Made by a program: the position numbers and the translations under genes
Shown: in pieces, positions 9,152 to 17,900 of the stretch
Layout: every line of letters starts with the position of its first letter
Position numbering within the stretch: position 1 is the stretch's first letter
The notes under the pieces: generated by a model
Told to the model about the DNA's origin: nothing
Databases searched by the model: none
What the model saw: only the letters and a program-made list of their open reading frames with translations
NCBI RefSeq assembly: GCF_001437205.1
Contig: NZ_JQAZ01000002.1
Location: 62,001-126,000 of the forward strand
Length of the DNA stretch: 64,000 bases
Origin: Lactobacillus selangorensis
GTDB lineage: Bacteria; Bacillota; Bacilli; Lactobacillales; Lactobacillaceae
Reading direction: 5' to 3'

Positions 9152-10849
9152 TTATTTTGTTTTCGTAAACGGATTGGCAACCTTCGAATAATCATGATGT
9201 TTACGAACCATAGTGTGCGCCGCTTTCGCCAACACCTTCGGGTCCTTATCGTAATGATTCAGTTTCGGCAGGTCATCGTCCGGCAGTCCTAAGAACTTGT
9301 TGACGGCAATATGAGCACTGCGGACACTCATCATTTCGGTAAAGGTCATCTGGGTCTTCATTTCGGTAAACTGGCCCAAGAAGGCTAAATTATGCGAACC
9401 AGCCGGAACGACATGCGGCCGGTCCTTCTTGGAACGGTTGTTGAAGAGAGCATCGACGTATGGCATGTAAGCTGGAATAACATTTTCAACACTGGCCATA
9501 ATTTCGTCAGTCTTGTCCCCGATTTTAACGGCCCGTTTGTCCATCGCATTCAGATGCCCAATCAATTCCAGCAGCATTTCACGGCCGGTCATTTCGATGA
9601 ACGGCTTGTCGACATAATCGCCTTTGCGGCGTGGATAGAGGACGTAGCCCCACAGAACGGTTTCATTCGGCTTCTGTGCATGGAAATGCGGCTGATGATG
9701 CACCACGATACTCAATAATGGCGTCGAATCAATCCAGGTCTGCAGTGCATTGCCAGGTGCCTGACGAGTGATTTCCTTGATTTCGTTGACCAGCAGATGA
9801 TTGGTCGTCGTCACGGTGAAACTCTGCCATTCGCTCTGGCTGCGATCGCCGAAGAATTTGTCAGGATTGCCGACGTTATAGAAGCGATCGGCCACTTTGC
9901 GCCATAAAGCCGCACTCGGCGCTGGATTCATATTTTCGGTGATTGGAGTATCGAGATCGCCTAAAGTGGTGCAATCCGTAATCGAACCATTTGTATCGAA
10001 AACGAGATCGCCTTCGTTGACTTCGATGTGAATCGGCTCATTCGTCTCGACATTGACTCCTTCGATGCCAGTCACGATGATTTCATCCCGCATCGGAGTA
10101 TCCGCAAAGTCAAGGTCGTCGATCCGAACGCGATTGACGAATTGAACACCCTGATCCTGCAAATACTTGCGGGCTGGAAGAATCAAACTCTCGTATTGAT
10201 TGTATGGCGTCCGGGTCACGCCAGCTAAGGTGTTGATCCGACTGAATTCCAAAATCATCCGGTGCATGTAGCGCCGTAATTCAGCAGCTGAACTCGTCTT
10301 CTGGAAGGCAAAGGTCGTCTGCCACATGTACCAGAAATTAGTCGTGAAGAAATCAGGGTCGTCTTTGAACCAGGTCTGAATGTCTACGTCGTCCAAGGTT
10401 TCCTCTTGATCATCCGGAATGGCCGTTAATTTAACTAATAATTCACGGTCCTGATTGCTGAAGCCCATCGAATACGTATCGATGATACCATCTTTGTCCA
10501 TCAAACGGGACACATCGTTCGTCGGATGGGCATGATCAAAGTTCAGGATTTCATCCGTGACTGACTCGCCCGGATGATCCAGTGACGGAATCCCCCGAAA
10601 CATATCCCACAGATCTTCGTAAGTTTCTTCATTCAGCATCCGGCCGCCGATGGCTAAAAATCCTTTGCTGTTGGCTAACCGGCCTTTTTGATATTCGTCC
10701 TCATAAGCAGTAACATGATTGCCATCATTGGCGCCATGGGTATCCAGCCCGATAATCGTAATATCCTTGCCGGACCAGCCATTTTGAATTAAATAATAAG
10801 CGGCGGCTAAACTCGAGATTCCAGCGCCGATTGTATATGCTTTACTCAT
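9152..10849 (-). CDS. ohyA: Oleate hydratase (MCRA family)
   Basis: FAD-dependent fatty-acid hydratase of 565 residues, the usual family length. It adds water to cis-9 unsaturated fatty acids such as oleate to form 10-hydroxy fatty acids, a detoxification step in lactobacilli. The N-terminal FAD-binding Rossmann motif GAGISSLAAAYYLIQNG, the family block SKGFLAIGGRMLNEETYEDLWD and the C-terminal NLAFLGQFTEM are visible. ATG 10849 follows GAGGTG; a nine-residue upstream extension is unlikely. It has its own promoter and a cre-like box at the -35, suggesting catabolite control. Single-gene transcript ending at the bidirectional terminator. Confidence 0.93.
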   Translation of the reverse strand: MSKAYTIGAGISSLAAAYYLIQNGWSGKDITIIGLDTHGANDGNHVTAYEDEYQKGRLANSKGFLAIGGRMLNEETYEDLWDMFRGIPSLDHPGESVTDEILNFDHAHPTNDVSRLMDKDGIIDTYSMGFSNQDRELLVKLTAIPDDQEETLDDVDIQTWFKDDPDFFTTNFWYMWQTTFAFQKTSSAAELRRYMHRMILEFSRINTLAGVTRTPYNQYESLILPARKYLQDQGVQFVNRVRIDDLDFADTPMRDEIIVTGIEGVNVETNEPIHIEVNEGDLVFDTNGSITDCTTLGDLDTPITENMNPAPSAALWRKVADRFYNVGNPDKFFGDRSQSEWQSFTVTTTNHLLVNEIKEITRQAPGNALQTWIDSTPLLSIVVHHQPHFHAQKPNETVLWGYVLYPRRKGDYVDKPFIEMTGREMLLELIGHLNAMDKRAVKIGDKTDEIMASVENVIPAYMPYVDALFNNRSKKDRPHVVPAGSHNLAFLGQFTEMKTQMTFTEMMSVRSAHIAVNKFLGLPDDDLPKLNHYDKDPKVLAKAAHTMVRKHHDYSKVANPFTKTK

Positions 10850-10923
10850 TTCAAACACCTCATTTTTAATAGACAAGTTCTATCTACGGATCGTGGATAA
10901 ACGATGTCTTTGATTCTGCTTTT

Positions 10924-10952
10924 ATCATACACGTGATTGAAAACGGATACAA
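10924..10952 (-). promoter_or_regulatory. Promoter of oleate hydratase with overlapping cre-like box
   Basis: On the minus strand, TTGTAT (-35, 10952-10947) and TATGAT (-10, 10929-10924) are separated by 17 bases. The + strand string TGAAAACGGATACA at 10938-10951 matches the CcpA cre consensus TGWAANCGNTNWCA at 13 of 14 positions and covers the -35, so repression by CcpA is a reasonable inference. Confidence 0.5.
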
Positions 10953-11014
10953 TAGCAATATTCAAAAAATATTTAAATTTATTTTTTATTTATCTGCTGT
11001 TTTCAGCGTACAAA

Positions 11015-11052
11015 AAAAGTTTGATCAAAAAATGACTTTTCAATCAAACTTT
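11015..11052 (-). terminator. Terminator of the P-loop kinase-like gene
   Basis: AAAGTTTGAT paired with ATCAAACTTT, followed on the minus strand by a T run. It lies about 12 bases beyond the stop at 11065. Confidence 0.82.
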
Positions 11053-11064
11053 GCTTAAGTTTAT

Positions 11065-11574
11065 TTACCATGGCACGATCTGCTCAATCGCATCGCAATC
11101 ATAACCAAGCTGAAACGGCTGAAAACGGCGGGCACTATTGCGAATCACTTCGGCCGGCACATGCATGCCGACAGACGGCGGCCGCTGCTGCACCTGTTCT
11201 GCCGCTCGCCGCCAATCATTCGCAAATTGAACCCCAATCACCACATTCGCCGGATCGGCCGCTTTCGCCCACCGATAGTAGTCACGCCGCTGGTCGATTC
11301 GCAAGTTAATCGCATCAACTAGAATCACATCGACCTGCGGCAATAACAGACACTGTTGGTAAAGCCATTTAAAATGGGCAACCGAAGTCTGAACGGCTTG
11401 GCGGATAAACGCCGGATCGTTACTCTGGTAAACGCCTTTTCCGAATAAGTGCACCCGAATCGTATCACTATTGAGCCAAATCACATTTTGCTGTGGATGC
11501 AGCCGGACGTAACGTTGGGCCCAGGTTGATTTGACGGCACCCTGAATTCCGGCTAATGTCAGAATACGTCTCAA
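11065..11574 (-). CDS. P-loop kinase-like protein with altered Walker A
   Basis: 169-residue protein with the layout of small AAA_33/polynucleotide-kinase-like P-loop phosphotransferases. The N-terminal segment RILTLAGIQGAVKSTWAQR is followed by a substrate-loop motif VIWLNSDTIRVHLFG and a Walker B-like strand VDVILVDAINL. The Walker A reads GIQGAVKST where the family has GxxGxGKST: GTC (Val) replaces the expected Gly codon. The start is TTG with GGAG about ten bases upstream. It follows the HAD nucleotidase gene by 66 bases on the same strand, suggesting a small nucleotide-metabolism operon. Catalytic competence is doubtful. Confidence 0.7.
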   Translation of the reverse strand: MRRILTLAGIQGAVKSTWAQRYVRLHPQQNVIWLNSDTIRVHLFGKGVYQSNDPAFIRQAVQTSVAHFKWLYQQCLLLPQVDVILVDAINLRIDQRRDYYRWAKAADPANVVIGVQFANDWRRAAEQVQQRPPSVGMHVPAEVIRNSARRFQPFQLGYDCDAIEQIVPW

Positions 11575-11640
11575 CGAAAGGTCGCTCCTATCTATCCAAT
11601 GCAGATTTCACAACTCAATGATAACAGATCGGCGCACTTT

Positions 11641-12222
11641 TTAAACGGCCATGCGGTCATCGCATTCGAAGCCTTGGTTGTATGGCGCATCAATCAAGGT
11701 CAATTCACATTTTCCGTCGAGCGAACTGTTCTTCAGCCGCTGAATCAGCTGGCCCTGGTCGTCGAAATAATGGACGGCATGGATTTTTTCCAAAATAGGA
11801 CCTTTATCGTTTGTACCAATATAAATTTTCCGATACGGAATATGACCTTGTTTGAGTGCCTGGATCGTTGCGGGCAAATATTGTTCCTTGCGCGCCGTCA
11901 CGATATCGACTTCATAGCCATGCTGCCATGCACGCTGAGCCAGATCGGCCGCTTTCTGCAGGACATTGCTATTCAAAATCACATCTGTTTGCGTCTCATC
12001 AATAATCTTTTGGGCAACCTCATCGGGTAGTCCATAGACCTTGGCAAACGAATAATCCGTCATATCCGCCAGTTTCAGCGACTTGCCAGTAAAATCATTG
12101 AAATGATGGATGACCCGTTTCATAGAGAAAACAGTCCCATCCAAATCAAAGGCCCAGACTGGCCGCTTGAGTGGCTGCAGATCCTGACGTTGTGGAAGTT
12201 TTAATCGATCGATTGTAAGCAT
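11641..12222 (-). CDS. HAD-family nucleotidase (5'-nucleotidase, NT5C-like)
   Basis: 193-residue haloacid-dehalogenase phosphatase. HAD motif I is FDLDGTVF at about residue 25, motif II lies in DIVTARKEQYLP, and motif III/IV is around GTNDKGPILEKI and VHYFDDQGQL. The cap sequence and size resemble deoxynucleotidases of the NT5C group, so the likely reaction is dephosphorylation of a nucleoside monophosphate. Start ATG 12222 follows GAGGGTG. It has its own promoter and is probably co-transcribed with the P-loop gene downstream. Confidence 0.75.
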   Translation of the reverse strand: MLTIDRLKLPQRQDLQPLKRPVWAFDLDGTVFSMKRVIHHFNDFTGKSLKLADMTDYSFAKVYGLPDEVAQKIIDETQTDVILNSNVLQKAADLAQRAWQHGYEVDIVTARKEQYLPATIQALKQGHIPYRKIYIGTNDKGPILEKIHAVHYFDDQGQLIQRLKNSSLDGKCELTLIDAPYNQGFECDDRMAV

Positions 12223-12282
12223 CTAAACACCCTCTTTAACTAAATTGTTCCGAACTTACTTCTTAAAAGTCAGCAAGTTAAT

Positions 12283-12310
12283 ATAATACGCGCTTTTAAA
12301 TAAAATGCAA
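12283..12310 (-). promoter_or_regulatory. Promoter of the HAD nucleotidase gene
   Basis: Minus strand TTGCAT (12310-12305) and TATTAT (12288-12283) are separated by 16 bases, about 60 bases ahead of the ATG at 12222. Confidence 0.55.
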
Positions 12311-12328
12311 GCTTTTTTTGCGTAAATG

Positions 12329-12357
12329 AAAAGCCGAAGTTTTTACACCTCGGCTTT
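12329..12357 (-). terminator. Terminator downstream of the TnpB-like gene
   Basis: AAAGCCGA and TCGGCTTT arms around a 12-base loop. The minus strand continues with TTTTCATTT, a modest T run. It probably ends transcription of the TnpB-like gene, although it could also be part of a mobile-element end. Confidence 0.6.
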
Positions 12358-12391
12358 CCCTAAAAGCCGCCACTTCTAATTTATCATGAAA

Positions 12392-12407
12392 ACCACTCAG
12401 GGGTGGT
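12392..12407 (-). repeat. Short palindrome after the TnpB-like gene
   Basis: ACCAC and GTGGT around TCAGGG, in the 140 bases between the TnpB-like stop and the next promoter. Imperfect hairpins of this size mark the right ends of IS200/IS605 elements, where the guide RNA of tnpB is encoded, so this may be a relic. Nothing here proves it. Confidence 0.35.
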
Positions 12408-12450
12408 CAATCATGCTTGACGGTTTAAATTGAAATCAATTGGTTCCAAA

Positions 12451-14349
12451 TTATTGAATATTTTGCCGCAACTCCTGCAGCTGCTGAATGGCTTGATCGA
12501 GCAACGCTTTGTCCTGGTTGGTGCCGTATTGAACCAAATTCTGCATCGCACCGCCTAACAAATAATCCCGATAGACCTGCGCTGGCAGTACATTAGCCAG
12601 ATCATTGGCGGGACGGGCTGGTTGCACCGTCTGTGCCTGCTGCTGGTTGGCACCGGCATACTGCCGAATTGCCTCATTCAGCAATTGGTCCAGCGAATGA
12701 TCCTGCTGCGTCATCCATGCTGACTGTTTGCCGCTGGCGGCACTTGTTGCCGATTGCTGAACCAGTTTGCCTAAGATCTGGTTGAACTGCTGATCGGCAG
12801 ACGATTGCGGTGCGGGCGCCGCACTGCTTGGTGCCGGTGCAAAGGACTGCTGCTGCAGCCAGTCATTGAACTGGCTCGATACATCGGTCGGAATCTTCGT
12901 TTCAGTTGGTTTGGCAGCGGCCGAAGCTGGTTGTTTCGGTTCCGGCTTCAAAGATTCGGGCTTGAATAAATCAGCCACTTCTTGATTATGACGAGCTGCT
13001 TCAGTGGCTTCGGTGACCTGTTTATGATCACGTTCTTTAGCCGCCTTATCCTTTTGCTGAGCCTTTTGGATGGCACGATTCTGAGCCGCTTTCTTTTCGG
13101 TCTGTGATTCGATTTGCCGCATCCGTTTAGCCGTCGCCGAATTTTGCTTTTCCGGCTGCTTTTGCAATTTCTGCACTTGCTGATCGGCTTTTTTGAGTTC
13201 CGGATTCGTCTGCTGCTTCTTGGCCGCATTCCGCATTTGTTCACCATTCAATGTCGTGACATTTTTAGCTGCCTTGCGGGCTGCTTCTTTAGCATCCAGA
13301 ATTTCCTGCAGTTTCGCCAAAGTCGTCTTCTTCGCCGTCTTTTGAACGCCGAAATTCTGACGGATTTGTTTCTTGCCGGCATTCATCTGTTCATTGGCCT
13401 GTTCCAAAATCTTGCCCAAACCACGCTGCTGAATCGTATTAACGACGTAAACCGCCGCCTTGTCCAACTTATCAACTGTTGGGGCTCCTGTGAAAGGTCC
13501 GACTCCCAGCAAAATCTGCCGCCCTAATTTCGTAATAAAAAAGGCATAATGTTGCTGGTAGAAATAACTGATCGCATCTGTCGCCGGTTCACGGAGCATC
13601 TCCATCAATTTACCGACGTTGCTGCGGCCTAACGTTCCCGTTACGGTCGTCTGTTTGGCTGCATCGGTGATCGACAAACTTAATTGCTCCCGATCCTCGC
13701 TGACCTCTAACCGAAGCTGATCATTGTACTTGTTTGCATAATTTTTCTGTAAACTCGTTGTTTGTTTACTTGCCGCCATGAAAGCTGACTTCCCTTCCTG
13801 AAAAATATTGATTGCCGCTGTTAGGTCATCATTGGCCTCAAACCCACAATTCTTGCAGATAAACAAATGTTCCGCACTCTCACGATTGGCCTTGTTAATA
13901 TAATGGCATCGTGGACAGCGGTGACTCGTTTCACGTGGATTGATGAACCACACCTGCGACCCGTGACTCGGCGCACGCTTCATCAACTGCAGTTCGAGTG
14001 CAATATGCAGGTAGGGAAAACGCAGTGCGAATTGGGGACGGCGGTGCGCCGCCGCTGCAATTCGTTGCTGGCCGGCCAAGTTTTCAACGACAAACAAGGT
14101 TTCCTTCGGATAATGATTGAATAAGGTTTTCAAGGCCGTCCGAATGATCAATTCCCGTTTTTGCTGATCGTATTTTCGTTGTTCCGCCGACAGTTTATGC
14201 TGCCGATGAAACCGTCGAAACTCTTCAACTTGCGCCTGACGCAACTGGATCCCTGAGATAAATAAGGAATGTCCTTGTTCATCGATACAGGTCATCACAT
14301 AATTTGTTCCCAAATCGATTCCAACAATATGCTTGATTTTGTTGGCCAT
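12451..14349 (-). CDS. TnpB/Cas12-type RuvC nuclease domain fused to a long C-terminal extension
   Basis: 632-residue protein. Residues 1-185 hold a complete TnpB-like RuvC core: RuvC-I in HIVGIDLGTNY (Asp12), RuvC-II in LFVVENLAG (Glu89), a zinc finger with CPRC (145-148) and CKNC (165-168), and RuvC-III in ANDDLTAAINI (Asp175). Spacings of 77 and 86 residues between the acids are close to those in TnpB. The WED/REC part that in TnpB precedes RuvC-I and holds the guide RNA is absent. Residues 186-300 form an unknown strand/helix region, 300-460 are K/Q/A-rich and probably coiled coil, 460-550 are P/A/S-rich linker, and 550-632 are Q-rich helical. AAAGGTGG and TATAAT support ATG 14349. GC content is host-like, with no intact IS ends. 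Probably a resident, repurposed transposon nuclease; function unknown. Confidence 0.8.
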   Translation of the reverse strand: MANKIKHIVGIDLGTNYVMTCIDEQGHSLFISGIQLRQAQVEEFRRFHRQHKLSAEQRKYDQQKRELIIRTALKTLFNHYPKETLFVVENLAGQQRIAAAAHRRPQFALRFPYLHIALELQLMKRAPSHGSQVWFINPRETSHRCPRCHYINKANRESAEHLFICKNCGFEANDDLTAAINIFQEGKSAFMAASKQTTSLQKNYANKYNDQLRLEVSEDREQLSLSITDAAKQTTVTGTLGRSNVGKLMEMLREPATDAISYFYQQHYAFFITKLGRQILLGVGPFTGAPTVDKLDKAAVYVVNTIQQRGLGKILEQANEQMNAGKKQIRQNFGVQKTAKKTTLAKLQEILDAKEAARKAAKNVTTLNGEQMRNAAKKQQTNPELKKADQQVQKLQKQPEKQNSATAKRMRQIESQTEKKAAQNRAIQKAQQKDKAAKERDHKQVTEATEAARHNQEVADLFKPESLKPEPKQPASAAAKPTETKIPTDVSSQFNDWLQQQSFAPAPSSAAPAPQSSADQQFNQILGKLVQQSATSAASGKQSAWMTQQDHSLDQLLNEAIRQYAGANQQQAQTVQPARPANDLANVLPAQVYRDYLLGGAMQNLVQYGTNQDKALLDQAIQQLQELRQNIQ

Positions 14350-14372
14350 CGACTTACCACCTTTCCACACCC

Positions 14373-14378
14373 ATTATA
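14373..14378 (-). promoter_or_regulatory. -10 box of the TnpB-like gene
   Basis: A consensus TATAAT on the minus strand, 24 bases ahead of the ATG, followed by the ribosome site AAAGGTGG. No clear -35 at the optimal distance. Confidence 0.5.
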
Positions 14379-14410
14379 CCGTTTTGAGAAACAAGCGGGG
14401 CTGAAAACAA

Positions 14411-14450
14411 AAACGGATTCGACAAATCTTAAGGTTTGTCAAATCCGTTA
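14411..14450 (-). terminator. Terminator of the small membrane gene at 14458
   Basis: Arms AACGGATT-GACAAA and TTTGTC-AATCCGTT form a long stem just beyond the stop at 14458. It insulates the TnpB-like gene from the addBA region upstream. Confidence 0.85.
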
Positions 14451-14457
14451 AATTTTC

Positions 14458-14928
14458 TTATTGAATCGTGACCGAAACTTCGGTCGGTAATTTCGGCTGG
14501 ATGACTTGTTCCAGTTCTTCCGCCGTGTGATTAAAAATCAATTGAATCCGATGATTGCGCCGGGTCACAATTGTTGCGATGACACGTTCTTTGTCGTTTT
14601 GAACGACTTTGAAACGGGTCAGTGTGATTGCCGTCAGATCAGTGTACGGCGTAATCGTCGAAAAGAAGTGATTCCCCATCACACCGCGCTCCGTAAAGCC
14701 GCCGACACCGCTTTGAAAATTGAGCAGGATCAAAGCAGCAATCAAAACGATATAGGCTTCCCCTGTGTAAGGTGTCCACCAGATAAAGAAGAGGTAAAAA
14801 ACACTGTAAAGGATCATCCAGTAGTTGTAATGGGCCCGTTCGATTAGCTTCGACTGCCAATACGTATTGAGCGCCGCACCGGTCAGCAAAGCAATGTCCA
14901 GAATGATCCACATTGTATTGATACTCAT
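14458..14928 (-). CDS. Membrane protein with C-terminal soluble domain (156 aa)
   Basis: Unrecognised protein. Three hydrophobic segments occupy about residues 5-22, 34-52 and 55-72 (IILDIALLTGAAL, WMILYSVFYLFFIWW, AYIVLIAALILL). An approximately 80-residue soluble part follows, with alternating strands (AITLTRFKVV, ERVIATIVTRRNHRIQLIF) and a final helix HTAEELEQVIQPKL, a pattern reminiscent of bacterial PH-like domains. ATG 14928 has GGGGGAAG upstream. It lies 48 bases downstream of addA on the same strand, so may be the last gene of that transcript, but no functional link is evident. Confidence 0.65.
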   Translation of the reverse strand: MSINTMWIILDIALLTGAALNTYWQSKLIERAHYNYWMILYSVFYLFFIWWTPYTGEAYIVLIAALILLNFQSGVGGFTERGVMGNHFFSTITPYTDLTAITLTRFKVVQNDKERVIATIVTRRNHRIQLIFNHTAEELEQVIQPKLPTEVSVTIQ

Positions 14929-14976
14929 CTCTGCTTCCCCCTTACAAAAAGTATTCTGTGTTCATCTTACTACACT

Positions 14977-17900
14977 TTAAAGGGAACGCAACTCCTGTGG
15001 AAGCGGGCTCAACTGTTGTGCCGCCACAAAGTACAAGTATTCTTCAATTGGTTTGCCATTGTGCAGCAGACTAGTCAGTGCCTCTTTGTACAAGCCCAGC
15101 TGGCCGCCGTAACGCTGCCACATTTCCGCCGTATAATCGGCCCTGCTTTCATCTGGTTTAATCCGATCCGTCTTGTAATCAAACAAAATGATTTTATCGG
15201 CTAATTCGATAAATCCATCGATTGTCCCATGAATCAGGACGGGGGCATTATGGGCACCCCGATCAGGCCGCAACATCGAAAATGAATATTCACGTTCGAC
15301 GCGGTGGGGCTGTGTTCCGCCCCATAAAGCAGCATGAATCGGTTCCTGCTGGTAAAAAGCAGCGACACTAGCCAAATCAATCTGTTTGCCGGCTGCTGTT
15401 GTGATCAAATCTTGAGCAACATCCGTTTGAAGCAGTGTTTCGAATTCAGTTGGTGTGGGAGCCTGATCCTGCAACGGGATTTGTTTGAACAGCAAATGAG
15501 TCGCCGTCCCAATCTCAGTAGCTGAAGCCCCGTTTGAATCGTCCCCTAGTGTAAAGGCCGGTTCGTCAAAACGCTCATTGACATGCTGGTACGAATCGCT
15601 GCCGTCTGCCATTTCATTGTCGGTCGGATCGCCAGGATTGCCATTTCCCAAAGCCTTGAAATCCGAAACGGATTGATACGCCGGTGTAATGGTCGGATTC
15701 GAGGCCAGTTTCGAATCAGGATAGTCATCCTCGAGCAGACAGCGAATCTGGTCATAATCAGCGACCTGGTCAGGCTGGACCGCCGCTGCACGCTGATCCA
15801 ATTGTTCGGCATTGTGACCACGTTCATAATCCCACTGGCCGTCTTTATCCAGATTCAAATTTTCAGCATCAAAAGTCCGGAAGGTAAATGCAGCGGTCGG
15901 CAACCCATCAATCGCCTGTACAGGCGCTGCATCATCCGCCCTTGGAAAATCTTTTTGCCGCATCAAAGCTGGAATGATCCAGTCAAAATACGTTTTAGCG
16001 TTTTGACGCAGCTGCAACGGCAGCACTGGTTGGTGGCCGGTGTCCTGTCCCTGCCAATGAGCGAGTGTTTCATCGTCATCATTATTCACGGCGCCGACTA
16101 AGACCAGCTTCTGTTCAGAACGTGTCAAAGCCACATACAAAACCCGCATTTCTTCGGCCCAGTTTTTGGCATGGATCGAATCCTGCAGCAGCATCTTCTG
16201 CGGCGTCTCCAGCTTGATATTGTACTTAGGGTCGACATAATCGATGCCGATATGAATTCCCTTGCCCTGATCGTTCAGCAACACATCGGCCGACGTATCC
16301 CAAGTATTCAAGCCTTTCGTCAGATTCATCACAAAGACAACCGGAAATTGGAGTCCCTTGCTGCCGTGAATGGTCATCAGTTTGACGACATCTTCATCGG
16401 AAACGGTCGCTGCAGCGGTCAAGTCGTTATCCTGATCCTGCATTTTTTGAATGAACTTGATGAATTGGAACAGTCCCTTAAAACTGGTCTGCTCGTAATC
16501 ATTTGCCCGCTGATACAAAGCATGCAGATTGGCTTGACGCTGCGCACCGCCAGGCATTCCGCCGACATAATCCAAATAACCAGTCCGGTTGTAGATGGTC
16601 CAAATCAGTGTCACTAATTGATTCTGAATGGCTAAATCACGGAAGGTGCTTAAATCGACCGTAAAACGGCTGAGTTTGTCCATCAGCTCGCTTGATTCGC
16701 CTTGATGATGTGCCACAAACGCAGTCAAAGCTGTGTAGAAGGATGCCTTGCGATCTTCCAAACGAATCGATGCCAGTTCATCCGAAGTCAGTCCGTACAT
16801 CGGTGAACGCAAAACGGCAACTAACGGAATATCCTGGTCAGGATTATCGATGATCGTCAGTAAGGACATCATTACCTGCACTTCCGTCGTCTTGAAGAAA
16901 TTCGGCGCATCGGCAACGGAGATCGGGATGCCCATCTGCTTGAAAATTTCCATAATGGCGACATTATTCGATTTAGTCCGTGTCAGCAGTGTAATATCTT
17001 CGTACTTCAGATCCCGATAAGTTTTCTGCTCACTATCCCAAATCTGATGCCGGGTTGAATCAGGCAATTTCCCCATCCACAACTTGATCTGTTTAGCGAC
17101 TAAATAAGCTTCCGCTTTATACCGATCTACATTATCGACCGCATCATTGCTCTTGTCGTTGGCAAACAGATCAATTTCAGGTTCACTGCTTAAAATCGGT
17201 TTGTCAGTTGTGGCAGCATAGCGCTCATCAAACCACTTCGCACCATAATGCAGCTGGCCCTGCTTCAGATAATCGCCGCCGCCTAAATCAGTGCTCATCA
17301 GTTGCCCGAACAGCATGTTGACGAACTGATCGTTTTCCTTGGTAGCTCGAAAGTTATCGTCCAAAGCAACAACTTCAGAAACATTTTTATTAGGCTGCTG
17401 CGGATACAGGGCAGCTTCTTGATCCGGTTCTTGACCTGGCTGCCATTCCCAAAAATTGCGCCGTTTGCCTTGGAACAAACCGGGCTCGGCTAAACGGAAA
17501 CCATAGATTGACTGTTTGTCATCACCAACCATAAAGAGATGATTTTCAGCTTTCGTCGTTGCAATCAGGTGCAGCAGCTGTTCCTGCAGCTGATTCGTAT
17601 CCTGATATTCATCAACCAGCACTTCTTTGTAATGTGCTTGGGTCATTGCTAATAAATTTGAAGTCGGCACTTCAAGCAGCTGGACAGCGTCATGCTCAAT
17701 ATCGGAATAATCGGCAACCCGCCGCTGTGTTTTCAAAGTCTGATACTGCTTGGCAAATTGTTGCACCACTTTAACGAGACCTTCAACCAGATGATGTGCT
17801 TTTGCGGTTAATGCAATCACCTGAGCTTCGGGATAGGCAAATAAACTCATCTGCAGGTCCGCAACGATTTTTTTATACGCCGAACGAGGATCCTCTTTTT

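Noticed and set aside
13114..13527. 137-codon frame opposite the TnpB-like gene
   Set aside because: Leu/Arg-rich artefact of the Gln/Lys-rich coding strand; no ribosome site.
15583..16101. 172-codon open frame opposite addA
   Set aside because: Antisense to conserved addA sequence, with no start signals of its own.
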